48,363 bases of DNA, taken from the NCBI GenBank assembly GCA_964584755.1, contig CAZPAV010000020.1:1-48363 (forward strand). Reading direction: 5' to 3'. Position numbers and translations under genes: made by a program. Of the stretch, positions 24,726 to 32,759 are shown piece after piece (the stretch's first letter is position 1; each line of letters begins with the position of its first letter). Below the pieces are notes generated by a model. That model ran no database searches and was not told the origin of the DNA. It saw nothing but the letters and a program-made list of their open reading frames with translations. This DNA comes from CAZPAV01 sp964584755 (lineage in GTDB: Bacteria > Actinomycetota > Acidimicrobiia > Spongiisociales > UBA5794).

Positions 24726-26133
24726 ACCGTGTCAGGTGCTCGGGGACGACGGGAGGGTCGTCGCCGTCGACCCTCTCGCCGCCGCCGCCGGGATCCGACC
24801 CGGCATGCGCCGCGGCGAGGCCGAGGGGATCTGCCCCACGGTGGTGACGCTGCGCGGCGACCCCGGGGCGGAGGCGGTGGCCTTCGAGGCGGTGGTCGCC
24901 GCGGTGGAGGAGGTCCTCCCTCGGGTGGAGGTGAACGTTCCCGGACTCCTCCTGGCCCCGGTCTCCGGCGCGGTGCGGTACTACGGAGGGGAGACGCCGC
25001 TCGTGGAGCGGATCGTCGCCGCGCTCGATCCGGTGACCGGACCCGGTTACCGGATCGGGCTCGCCGCCGGTCCCTTCGCCGCCCGCTGTGCGGCGGAACG
25101 GACCAGTGCCACGGCGCCGGTCCACGTCGTCGCCGACGATGCCGCCTTCCGGGCCGGGATCGACGTCGCGGCGCTCGGGGCGGAGGACCTCGTCGCGACG
25201 TTCCGGTGGTTGGGGATCACGACCCTCGGCGCGCTCGCCCGACTTCCTCGAGCCGCGCTCGTCTCCCGTTTCGGTTCCGCCGGCCTCGCCGCCCATCGAC
25301 TCGCCTCGGGAGAGGATCGGAGCACCCGTCCGCGGGAGATCCTCGAGATCCCGGAGGTCACGATGCGCTTCGATCCTCCGCTGGGCGATCTGGAGCGGGT
25401 CTCCTTCGCCGCTCGCCGCGCCGCGGGACGTCTCGTGGCGCGGCTCGCCGCGACGGGGACCGCGGCGTATCGGGTCCGAATCGAGGTCGAGGCCGCCGAC
25501 GGGAGTCTCCGGAGCCGCCGTTGGGGGAGTCGGGATCCCTTCGACGACCGGGAGCTCGCCGAGCGGGTCCGCTGGCAGCTCCGGGCGTGGATGGAGGGCA
25601 CCACGAAGGGGATGCCCGGCGGGATCGTCGTGTTGCGTCTCGTCCCGGAGGAGCGATCCGACTCGGGACGGCAGCTCGGGCTTCGGGAGGAGGTGCGGGC
25701 CCGACGGGAGGCGGAACGGGCCCTCGCGGAGGTCGAGACCATCGTCGGTCCGGACCGGGTGCTCCGGGCCCGCCCCCAAGGGGGTCGAGATCCCGCGGAA
25801 CGGGTGCAGTGGTATCGCTGGAACGAGGACCCGGGGCGACCCGAACGGGACCCGGGTGCACCCTGGCCGGGAAGGATCCCTCCTCCCACGCCGATGCTCG
25901 TTCCCCCTGCTCCTCGTCCGTGGGAGGTCGAGTGGGAGGACGGCTTCCCGGTACGGGTCCGGCTCGGGAGCCGATGGGAACCGGTCCGTGCCTGGGCAGG
26001 GCCCTGGCGCCGGATGGGTCGTTGGTGGCGGGGAGAACCGGCGGGGGACCGGTATCAGCTCGTGACCTCGGCCGGAGCCTTCCTCTGCGAGGTCCGGGAG
26101 GGCCGGACCTTCCTCCTCGGGATCTACGACTGA
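24658..26133 (+). CDS. imuB: ImuB, catalytically inactive Y-family DNA polymerase homologue
   Basis: 491 residues. The Y-family fold is recognisable, but the metal-binding residues are missing: the canonical HVDMDAF block reads LCIWYPDWAL, and the SIDE block reads LLLAPVSGAVRYYGGE. This loss defines ImuB, which acts as a hub tethering ImuA' and DnaE2 to the beta clamp. Q339-LGLR is a possible degenerate clamp-binding motif. The C-terminal ~90 residues have the ImuB tail (WEPVRAWAGPWR, RYQLVTSAGAFLCEVREG, LLGIYD). ATG 24658 lies inside imuA'. No dnaE2 follows; the next gene is convergent plsC, whose stop overlaps by 10 nt. Confidence 0.88.
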   Translation: MERTLCIWYPDWALRRADAPRGEPCQVLGDDGRVVAVDPLAAAAGIRPGMRRGEAEGICPTVVTLRGDPGAEAVAFEAVVAAVEEVLPRVEVNVPGLLLAPVSGAVRYYGGETPLVERIVAALDPVTGPGYRIGLAAGPFAARCAAERTSATAPVHVVADDAAFRAGIDVAALGAEDLVATFRWLGITTLGALARLPRAALVSRFGSAGLAAHRLASGEDRSTRPREILEIPEVTMRFDPPLGDLERVSFAARRAAGRLVARLAATGTAAYRVRIEVEAADGSLRSRRWGSRDPFDDRELAERVRWQLRAWMEGTTKGMPGGIVVLRLVPEERSDSGRQLGLREEVRARREAERALAEVETIVGPDRVLRARPQGGRDPAERVQWYRWNEDPGRPERDPGAPWPGRIPPPTPMLVPPAPRPWEVEWEDGFPVRVRLGSRWEPVRAWAGPWRRMGRWWRGEPAGDRYQLVTSAGAFLCEVREGRTFLLGIYD

Positions 26134-26864
26134 TGGGAAAGCGCCGCGTACACGGCCTGCATGCGCTCGTGCACCTCCTCCACGAGCCGCCGCGCGTCGG
26201 CCGCGACGAGACGGTCCGTGGCGACGGGCTCGAGGACGCGGACCTCGGCGCGGCCGGGGGAGAACACCTTGGCGCCGGGCGCCCACGACTCCCGGGTTCC
26301 CCGGATCACCACCGGGACGATGGGGAGGCCGAGATCGATCGCGATCCGGAACGCCCCCTTCTTGAAGGGTCGCATCCGCCCGTCCCGGCTGCGCGAGCCT
26401 TCGGGGAAGACGATGAGCGAGAAGCCCCGCCGGACCACCTCCCGGGAGGCGGTGTTGATCGCCTCGTGGGCGGATCGGGCGCGTTCCCGGTCGATCTCGA
26501 CGATGCCGATGGCGTCCATCGCCCGGCCCACCAGGGGGATCCGGTACAGCTCCTTCTTGGCGAGGAAGCGGATGCGCGGGGGCAGGGTGACGAAGAGCAG
26601 GGGGATGTCGAAGGTGGAGAGGTGGTTGGCGACGATGACGTACCGTTCCTCCGGGTCGAGGCGGTCGGCGCCCTCGACGTGATACCGGAGTGGCGCCATG
26701 GAGAGGAACCGTCGCGACCACCAGCGGATGGTCGCGTCGATCCGTCCGTCGGTCGGGTCCCGCCGGGCGAGGAGGATGACGCGCACCGCCAGCAGGAGCG
26801 TGAGGAGGAAGAAGAGGGGGACGAGGACGACGGTACGGATCGTCGCCGACACGGTGCGCCACAT
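26124..26864 (-). CDS. plsC: 1-acyl-sn-glycerol-3-phosphate acyltransferase (PlsC family)
   Basis: Acylates lysophosphatidate to phosphatidate at the membrane, feeding CdsA. An N-terminal transmembrane segment (VVLVPLFFLLTLLLAVRVILL) precedes the catalytic motif NHLSTFD (about residues 77-83), then FLAKKELYRIPLVG, the substrate motif FPEGSRSRDG and IVPVVIRGT. 246 residues from ATG 26864; the frame continues upstream to 27074 but overlaps the divergent gene there. The mRNA is probably leaderless (TACGCT 7 nt upstream). Confidence 0.92.
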   Translation of the reverse strand: MWRTVSATIRTVVLVPLFFLLTLLLAVRVILLARRDPTDGRIDATIRWWSRRFLSMAPLRYHVEGADRLDPEERYVIVANHLSTFDIPLLFVTLPPRIRFLAKKELYRIPLVGRAMDAIGIVEIDRERARSAHEAINTASREVVRRGFSLIVFPEGSRSRDGRMRPFKKGAFRIAIDLGLPIVPVVIRGTRESWAPGAKVFSPGRAEVRVLEPVATDRLVAADARRLVEEVHERMQAVYAALSHQS

Positions 26865-26870
26865 GACCGG

Positions 26871-26877
26871 TAGCGTA
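26871..26877. promoter_or_regulatory. overlapping back-to-back -10 elements (TAGCGTA)
   Basis: The plus strand reads TAGCGT at 26871-26876 (for the glycosylase gene) and the minus strand reads TACGCT at 26877-26872 (for plsC). The two hexamers are offset by a single base pair. For plsC the ATG is 7 nt away (leaderless); for the plus-strand gene a 27-nt leader with GGAGGGAGGG precedes GTG 26910. Confidence 0.5.
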
Positions 26878-26909
26878 GCGAGACCCCGACGGCCCGGAGG
26901 GAGGGTGGT

Positions 26910-28088
26910 GTGCGCCGTCTGAGCATCGAGCGGGCCCGGCGGATCGCCCTGGCCGCCCAGGGCTTCGGCGTGCCCCGGCCCCGGAGCCGGATCGACGTGC
27001 GGCACTTCCGTCGTGTCCTGCAGCGCCTCGGGGTCGTCCAGCTCGACGCCGTGAACGTCGTGGCCCGCAGCCACGAGCTCGTGTTCTTCTCGCGGCTCGG
27101 TTCATACGACCGTGTGGCGCTCCACCGGTGGTCCACCGGTTCCGGCGAGGTGTTCGAGTACTGGGGTCACGAGGCGTCGCTGCTGCCGGTCGAGTCCCAT
27201 CGGTGGCTGCGGTGGCGCATGCGTCGCCCTCACCCCTGGGAGCGCGTGCGTCGCATGGGGGAGGAGCATCCGGAGTTCGTGGCGGACGTCCTCCGTCAGG
27301 TGGCGGAGCGAGGACCGCTGACCACGGCGGAGCTCGACGATCCGGGACGGCGGCGCGGCCCATGGTGGGATCGCTCCCGCGGCAGGGACGCGCTCGAGTG
27401 GCTCTTCGCTGCCGGGGCCGTGACCGCGTTCCGGACGCCGACCTTCGCCCGTCGTTACGACCTCCCGGAGCGGGTGCTGCCCGCCGAGGCGTTGGCCCCG
27501 CCGGATCCCGACGAGGAGGCCGCCCACCGGGAGCTCCTCCTTCGGGCGGCGCGACACCGTGGCATCGGGACGGCGCGGGATCTCGCCGACGACTACCGGC
27601 TCCACGTGCCTACGGCGCGCCGTGTCCTCGCGGACCTCGTCCGTGCCGGGTCGCTGCAGACGGTCGCCGTGGACGGGTGGCGGGAGCCGGCCTACCTCGA
27701 TCCGGCGGCTCGCCACCCGCGCGTCGTCGCGGGCGCGGCGCTGCTCGGTCCCTTCGACCCGCTCCTGTGGGAGCGGCGCCGGCTGGAGCGGCTCTTCGGT
27801 TTCCGCTACCGGGTCGAGATCTACGTTCCGGCGGCCCGGCGGGTGCACGGCTACTACGTCCTGCCGTTCCTGCTCGACGGCGCCCTCGTCGCCCGGGTCG
27901 ATCTCAAGGCGGACCGGCGTGCCGGGCGTCTCCTCGTGCGGGGAGCGTACGGCGAGAGCGGCGCCGACCGGAGGCGCACCGCCGCCGCCCTCGGCGCCGA
28001 GCTCGAGCTCCTCGCGGGCTGGCTCGACCTCGGTGAGGTCGTCGTGGAGGACCGGGGGGATCTCGCCGGGCTCCTCGCCCGGCGCTGA
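26910..28088 (+). CDS. YcaQ/AlkZ-like winged-helix DNA glycosylase
   Basis: 392 residues of the HTH_42 (YcaQ/AlkZ) superfamily, bacterial DNA glycosylases that excise bulky N7-alkylguanine adducts and unhook interstrand crosslinks. The N-terminal segment has LGVVQLDAVNVVARSHELVFFSR, in which Q-L-D matches the catalytic QxD motif of the YcaQ-type branch (AlkZ proper has QxQ). Three winged-helix-like units follow, ending in the beta-barrel region LGPFDPLLWERRRLERLFGFRYRVEIYVP. GTG 26910 follows GGAGGGAGG. The location next to the SOS-controlled imuA'B pair fits a DNA repair role, but plsC separates them. Confidence 0.85.
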   Translation: MRRLSIERARRIALAAQGFGVPRPRSRIDVRHFRRVLQRLGVVQLDAVNVVARSHELVFFSRLGSYDRVALHRWSTGSGEVFEYWGHEASLLPVESHRWLRWRMRRPHPWERVRRMGEEHPEFVADVLRQVAERGPLTTAELDDPGRRRGPWWDRSRGRDALEWLFAAGAVTAFRTPTFARRYDLPERVLPAEALAPPDPDEEAAHRELLLRAARHRGIGTARDLADDYRLHVPTARRVLADLVRAGSLQTVAVDGWREPAYLDPAARHPRVVAGAALLGPFDPLLWERRRLERLFGFRYRVEIYVPAARRVHGYYVLPFLLDGALVARVDLKADRRAGRLLVRGAYGESGADRRRTAAALGAELELLAGWLDLGEVVVEDRGDLAGLLARR

Positions 28089-28125
28089 GGGTCCTGGACC
28101 GGGCCGGAGCGCCGGATCGCACCGC

Positions 28126-28131
28126 TAGGGT
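28126..28131 (+). promoter_or_regulatory. -10 element for the SDR-fau pair (TAGGGT)
   Basis: TAGGGT in the 69-nt gap before ATG 28158 predicts a 20-nt leader containing GGAGGGAG. Confidence 0.4.
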
Positions 28132-28157
28132 TCCGCCGGAACGACGGAGGGAGCAGC

Positions 28158-29063
28158 ATGATCGATTTTCGTGATCGGGTCGCCATCGTGACCGGGGCCG
28201 GCGGCGGTCTCGGCCGAGCCCACGCCCTCCTCCTGGCGCAGCGGGGCGCGGCGGTCGTCGTCAACGATCTCGGCGGGTCGGTCCACGGCGAAGGAGCGGG
28301 TACCTTCCCCGCCGATCACGTCGTGGCGGAGATCGAGGAGGCGGGCGGCGTCGCCGTCGCCGAGTACTCCTCGGTGGCGACGCCCGAGGGCGGCGAGGCG
28401 ATCGTCCAGAAGGCGCTCGACGAGTTCGGACGAGTGGACATCCTCGTCAACAACGCCGGGATCCTCCGCGACCGTTCCTTCGCCAACATGGAGTGGGAGG
28501 ACGTGCGCGCGGTCCTCGGGGTGCACCTCGAGGGAGCGTTCGCCGTCACCCGGCCGGCGTTCCGGTGGATGAAGGAGCACGGCTACGGTCGCATCGTGCT
28601 CACGTCGAGCAGCTCGGGTCTCTTCGGCAACTTCGGTCAGGCGAACTACGGTGCGGCGAAGGCGGGCCTCGTCGGGTTCATGAACGTCCTGAAGCTCGAA
28701 GGCGCCAAGTACGGCATCAAGGTGAACACCATCGCGCCGGTCGCCCGCACCCGCATGACCGAGGAGCTCCTCGGCGAGATGGCGGAGAAACTCGATCCGG
28801 CGGCGGTGGCGCCGGTGGTGGCGTACTTCTGCTCCGAGGCGTGCGAGTTCAGCGGTGAGGTCTGGTCGGTCGGCGGCGGGTCGGTGAGCCGCATCTTCAT
28901 CGGGCTCTGCGACGGGTACTTCAAGCATCCCGACCGCGACGGGGCCCTCACGATCGAGGACGTGGCGGCGCACCTCGAGGAGATCCGCGAGGAGGACGGA
29001 CACCTCGTCCCGTACTCGGCGCAGGACGAGTTCGCCAAGCTGGGCCCGCGACTCTTCGGGTGA
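28158..29063 (+). CDS. SDR family NAD(P)-dependent oxidoreductase, MFE-2 hydroxyacyl-CoA dehydrogenase-like
   Basis: 301 residues. Short-chain dehydrogenase with cofactor motif VTGAGGGLGRAHAL, NDLGGSVHGEG after beta-2, NNAGILRDRSFANM, the catalytic Ser in SSSSGLFGNFGQ and YxxxK as YGAAKAGL. The NDLGG and FGNFGQANYGAAK segments are typical of the (R)-3-hydroxyacyl-CoA dehydrogenase domain of multifunctional enzyme type 2, so a fatty acid or sterol side-chain beta-oxidation step is likely. The C-terminus extends ~40 residues past the usual SDR end. It overlaps the next gene by GTGA, but the two functions have no obvious link. Confidence 0.88.
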   Translation: MIDFRDRVAIVTGAGGGLGRAHALLLAQRGAAVVVNDLGGSVHGEGAGTFPADHVVAEIEEAGGVAVAEYSSVATPEGGEAIVQKALDEFGRVDILVNNAGILRDRSFANMEWEDVRAVLGVHLEGAFAVTRPAFRWMKEHGYGRIVLTSSSSGLFGNFGQANYGAAKAGLVGFMNVLKLEGAKYGIKVNTIAPVARTRMTEELLGEMAEKLDPAAVAPVVAYFCSEACEFSGEVWSVGGGSVSRIFIGLCDGYFKHPDRDGALTIEDVAAHLEEIREEDGHLVPYSAQDEFAKLGPRLFG

Positions 29064-29626
29064 CCACGCCGCCGGCGCCGGGCGCCTCGAAGGCACGATG
29101 GCGGCGTTGGGCGCGAGCGGTGCGGCGCGGCCTGGACCTGGACGGCCTCGGGGAGCGGATCCGCGCCGGCCTCCTCCGCTGGCCGCGGCTCGAAGGCACG
29201 GTGCTGCTCTACCTGCCGCTTCCGGACGAGATCGATCTCACGCCCCTGCGCGACGCCGGGCTGCCCTGCCGCTTCGTGGTGACACGCACGCCGGAGGAGG
29301 GGGTCCTCACCGTCCACGAGCTCGGCGGGGAGCTGGAGCGGCACCGGCACGGCTTCCTCCAGCCGACCGCTGACGCTCCCCGCGTCGAGCCCGCCGAGCT
29401 CGACGTGCTCCTCCTCCCCGGGCTGGCCTACGACCGGCGGGGCTGGCGACTCGGGCGGGGAGCGGGGTACTTCGACGCCTTCCTCGACTGCGTTCCGGAG
29501 CGAGCCCTGCGGGTGGGGATCGCGCCGCGGGCCGTCATCGTCGATCGTCTTCCGATCGAGGCCCACGACCGGCGGGTCGGCTTCCTCGCCAGCGAGGAAG
29601 GGGTCGAGACGGTCGACGAGCCGTGA
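29060..29626 (+). CDS. fau: 5-formyltetrahydrofolate cyclo-ligase
   Basis: Converts 5-formyl-THF to 5,10-methenyl-THF using ATP. 188 residues. The C-terminal signature DVLLLPGLAYDRRGWRLGRGAGYFDAFL is characteristic of the family. The N-terminal basic segment is weaker (no clear RxxxxR-K start), so the first ~40 residues are less certain. GTG 29060 overlaps the SDR stop (GTGA). Together with PurU at 39140 this gives two one-carbon folate enzymes in the window. Confidence 0.88.
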   Translation: MTTPPAPGASKARWRRWARAVRRGLDLDGLGERIRAGLLRWPRLEGTVLLYLPLPDEIDLTPLRDAGLPCRFVVTRTPEEGVLTVHELGGELERHRHGFLQPTADAPRVEPAELDVLLLPGLAYDRRGWRLGRGAGYFDAFLDCVPERALRVGIAPRAVIVDRLPIEAHDRRVGFLASEEGVETVDEP

Positions 29627-29708
29627 GGGTGCCACGGGGGACGGCGGAGGAGGTGGGCGCCGGCGGGACGCGGTCCGCGCCACGGGAGGAAGCCGGGAGG
29701 CGCGGGAC

Positions 29709-30131
29709 GTGACACGACAGGCCTGCGGAGAGGGGATGGAGCTCGACGACGACCCCGGTCGGGTCGATGTTCTCGCGGTGCACCGGTTCCTGGCGCAGGA
29801 GTCCTATTGGGCACGCGGTCGGACGATCGAGGAGGTCGAGCGATCCATCGCCGCCAGCGCTCGCGTCGTGGGGCTGTACATGGGTGGGCGGCAGGTGGGG
29901 TTCTGTCGCGTCGTCTCCGACGGGGTCGCCGTGGCGTACCTCGCCGACGTCTACGTCCTGGAGCCGTTCCGGGGACGAGGGCTGGGCGCGGCGCTGGTGC
30001 GGTTCGCCGTCGAGGGGGGTCCCCATGCCGCGCTGCGATGGCTCCTCCACACGGCCGATGCGCACGGTCTGTACCGTCGTTTCGGCTTCGACGCGCCCGG
30101 GCGGCGGCTCATGGAGCGTCCGGGCCGCTGA
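29709..30131 (+). CDS. GNAT family N-acetyltransferase
   Basis: 140 residues; acetyl-CoA-dependent acetyltransferase of unknown substrate. Motif A (acetyl-CoA pyrophosphate loop) is VLEPFRGRGLGAALVRFAV, preceded by VAYLADVYV (beta-4), and the fold ends with HTADAHGLYRRFGF. The early segment VDVLAVHRFLAQESYWARGRTIEE is shared with a common bacterial subfamily. ATG 29736, right behind GGAGAGGGG, is at least as good a start as GTG 29709 (which has GGGAGG). The 3' end overlaps the convergent thiQ-like gene by 23 nt. Confidence 0.85.
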   Translation: MTRQACGEGMELDDDPGRVDVLAVHRFLAQESYWARGRTIEEVERSIAASARVVGLYMGGRQVGFCRVVSDGVAVAYLADVYVLEPFRGRGLGAALVRFAVEGGPHAALRWLLHTADAHGLYRRFGFDAPGRRLMERPGR

Positions 30132-31128
30132 GGAGGGCCACGGCCTCGATCCGGACGACGACGCCGACGGAGGAGCCCACGGCGGGAGCCTGCTCGGCGG
30201 CGGCGACGACCTGCGTGCCGTCGGGGAGGCGGACGACGATCCGGTACCCGCCGCCGCGGAAACGGGCCGCGGCGACGATGCCCCGCACCGGTGCCGAGTG
30301 GGTGAGGCGGACCGCCTCGGGCGGGACGACGACCGCGGCCGGGGGGCGTCGGTCGGGCGGCAGCGGGATGCGGAACCATCCCGCGTCGACCTCGCCGGCC
30401 ACGACGTGGACCGGGTAGACGTTCTCGAGTCCGATGAATCGGGCGACGAACTCGCTGCCGGGGTCCCGCCACAGGTCCTCGGGGGTGCCGGTCCGTACGA
30501 CCTTGCCGGAGCGCACGACCGCGGTGCGGTCGGCGACGGCGAACGCCTCCTCGCGGTCGTGGGTGACGTACACGACCGTGGTGCCCACGTGCGAGAAGAT
30601 GGCGGGCATCTCGGCGAGGAGTCGCTCGCGTAGGGTCCGGTCGAGGGAGCCGAGCGGCTCGTCGAGCAGGACGAGACGGGGCGACGGGGCGAGGGTGCGA
30701 GCCAGTGCCACCCGCTGCTGCTCGCCACCGGAGAGGGTGGCGACACGCCGGGTCTCGTAGCCGGGGAGACCCACGATGTCGAGCATCTCGGCGACCCGGC
30801 GGCGGATCGCGGTGGGGGAGAGCCCCTGCATGCGCAGCCCGAAGGCCACGTTCCCGGCGACGTCCCGGTGGGGGAAGAGGGCGTTGTCCTGGAACATGAG
30901 ACCGAACCCGCGGCGGTGCGGAGGGAGATCGTGGAGGGGCGTGCCGTCCCAGAGGACGCGGCCGCCGTCGGGGTGCTCGAGTCCGGCGACGACCCGGAGG
31001 AACGTCGACTTCCCCGAGCCGGAGGGGCCCATGACCGCGACGGTCGTCCCGTCGGGAACGGTGAGGTCGAATCCGTCGAGGGCGCGGGTGTCCCCGAAGG
31101 CGAGCCGGAGGTCCTCGGCGACGAGCAT
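30109..31128 (-). CDS. thiQ: ABC transporter ATP-binding protein for thiamine (ThiQ-like)
   Basis: ATPase subunit of the importer encoded upstream. Walker A GPSGSGKST at residues 34-42, Q loop MFQDNALFPHRDV, signature LSGGEQQRVALARTL, Walker B LVLLDEPLGSLD and switch VTHDREEA. At 339 residues it is ~100 longer than E. coli ThiQ because of a C-terminal TOBE domain (about 240-335), as in other osmo/iron/thiamine-type ATPases. The start ATG 31128 overlaps the permease stop (TGATG). Thiamine specificity comes from the TPP riboswitch and neighbours, not from this subunit itself. Confidence 0.88.
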   Translation of the reverse strand: MLVAEDLRLAFGDTRALDGFDLTVPDGTTVAVMGPSGSGKSTFLRVVAGLEHPDGGRVLWDGTPLHDLPPHRRGFGLMFQDNALFPHRDVAGNVAFGLRMQGLSPTAIRRRVAEMLDIVGLPGYETRRVATLSGGEQQRVALARTLAPSPRLVLLDEPLGSLDRTLRERLLAEMPAIFSHVGTTVVYVTHDREEAFAVADRTAVVRSGKVVRTGTPEDLWRDPGSEFVARFIGLENVYPVHVVAGEVDAGWFRIPLPPDRRPPAAVVVPPEAVRLTHSAPVRGIVAAARFRGGGYRIVVRLPDGTQVVAAAEQAPAVGSSVGVVVRIEAVALLSGPDAP

Positions 31129-32759
31129 CAGAACTCGTCGCCCCGACCGAGGCGGAGGGACTCGATGACGAGGACCGCGGTGGCGGTGAGGAGCATGAGG
31201 ATGACGCTGAGGGCCATGGCCCGACCGAAGGTGGCGGCTCCGGGCTTGGCGAGGAGTCGGAAGATGGCGATGGGGAGGGTCGGGGAGGAGGGACGGGCGA
31301 GGAAGGAGGTCGCGCCGAACTCGCCGACCGAGACGGCGAACGCGAACGCCGCCCCGACGAGGAGGGCCCGCGCCGTCAGGGGGAGGTCGACCTCACGCCA
31401 GGCACGGGTGGGAGACGCGCCGAGGACCGCCGCGGCCTCACGCAGACGTCCCCGGATGGAGCGCAACACCGGCAGGGTGCTGCGCACGACGAAGGGCGTG
31501 GCGACGAGCGCGTGGGCGACGGGCACGAGGAGGAGCGACGTGCGGAGGTCGATGGGCCAGTCGAGGGCCACGAGGAGTCCGAATCCTATCGTCACCGCCG
31601 ACGTGCCCAGCGGCAGCATGAGGAAGGTGTCGAAGGCGCGTCCCGTCCGTCCCCGTACCGACGCCACGACGACCGCGGCGGAGAGCCCCACGACGAGCGC
31701 GATGAGCGTCGCCGCGAGGGCGAACCGGAGGGAGTTCGTCACGGCCTCGAGGGGAGGAACGAAGAGGGTGCCGGTCGTCGTGGTACCCAGACTCGTGTAG
31801 TTGCCGATCCCGAGCCCCGAAGGGGTGCGCAGGGAGCGGAGGAGGAGGACGAGCAGCGGAGTGCCCAGGAAGAGCGCGAGGGCCCCCAGGGTGCCGCCGA
31901 CGAGGAGCCGCTCGCCGGGGGTCCGGGGACGACGCGCCGCCTCCCGGGGGGCGCGGAAGGTGAGCTCCACCGCCCGTCGCTCCTGGTCACGGGCGTAGGC
32001 GGCGAGGATGGTCCCGACCGCGAGGAGCTGGAGGAGGGCGAGGGCGGAGGCGACGTCGAGGCGGAGGAACGCCATCGTCTGGCGCCAGATCTCCACCTCG
32101 ATCGTGGCGTTGCGGAAGCCGCCCAGCACGAGGACGACCCCGAAGGAGGTGAACGTGAAGAGGAAGACGAGCGCCGCGGTGGAGCCGAGCACGGGACGCA
32201 GGAGGGGGAGGGTCACCTCGCGGAAGGTTCGCCACCGGCCGGCTCCGAGGACCCGGGCGGCCTCCTCGGTGGTGGGGTCGATCTGCTCCCAGTAGGAGCC
32301 GACGCCGCGCACGACGATCGCCAGGTTGTAGAAGACGTGGGCGACGAGGATGGCCCAGACGGTGCCGTGGAGATCGATGCCGAGGGTCCCGTTGGGACCG
32401 AGGAGCGCCAGGAAGGCGGTACCGACGACGAGGGTGGGCAGAACGAAGGGGACGGTCGTGAGGGCGCGCAGGAGACGCTTGCCGGGGAAGGTGAACCGGG
32501 CGAAGACGTAGGCGGCGGGGATCCCGACGAGGAGGGTGAGGCCGGTGGAGACGGAGGCCTGCCACAGCGTGAACCAGGCGACCCGCCGGAGGCGGGGATC
32601 GGTGAGCACCCGGAGGAACGGAGCCGCGGTGAACCGACCTCCGGGGGCGAGTCCGACGAGGAGGATGCGGACGAGGGGGTAGAGGAAGAACGCCCCGAGG
32701 AAGAGCGTGGGGACGGCGACGAGGGTCGCCGTCCCCACGGTGCCGAAGCGGGTCCTCAT
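31128..32759 (-). CDS. thiP: thiamine ABC transporter permease, fused two-domain (ThiP-like)
   Basis: 543 residues with about 12 transmembrane segments arranged as two binding-protein-dependent permease halves fused head to tail. Each half has its EAA loop for the ATPase: EEAARVLGAGRWRTFREVTLP in the first and REAAAVLGASPTRAWREVDLP in the second. The same double-permease layout is found in ThiP and in FbpB-type iron permeases. The start ATG 32759 is directly before the binding-protein stop at 32756 (ATGA overlap). The long open frame upstream is a shadow of thiB. Confidence 0.9.
   Translation of the reverse strand: MRTRFGTVGTATLVAVPTLFLGAFFLYPLVRILLVGLAPGGRFTAAPFLRVLTDPRLRRVAWFTLWQASVSTGLTLLVGIPAAYVFARFTFPGKRLLRALTTVPFVLPTLVVGTAFLALLGPNGTLGIDLHGTVWAILVAHVFYNLAIVVRGVGSYWEQIDPTTEEAARVLGAGRWRTFREVTLPLLRPVLGSTAALVFLFTFTSFGVVLVLGGFRNATIEVEIWRQTMAFLRLDVASALALLQLLAVGTILAAYARDQERRAVELTFRAPREAARRPRTPGERLLVGGTLGALALFLGTPLLVLLLRSLRTPSGLGIGNYTSLGTTTTGTLFVPPLEAVTNSLRFALAATLIALVVGLSAAVVVASVRGRTGRAFDTFLMLPLGTSAVTIGFGLLVALDWPIDLRTSLLLVPVAHALVATPFVVRSTLPVLRSIRGRLREAAAVLGASPTRAWREVDLPLTARALLVGAAFAFAVSVGEFGATSFLARPSSPTLPIAIFRLLAKPGAATFGRAMALSVILMLLTATAVLVIESLRLGRGDEF

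Noticed and set aside
23713..27363. Minus-strand open frame of 1216 codons ending in the dodecin
   Set aside because: Only the last 68 codons are a gene: GTG 23919 has its own Shine-Dalgarno and promoter, and the dodecin sequence is complete. The rest is antisense to imuA', imuB and part of the glycosylase gene, or out of frame with plsC.
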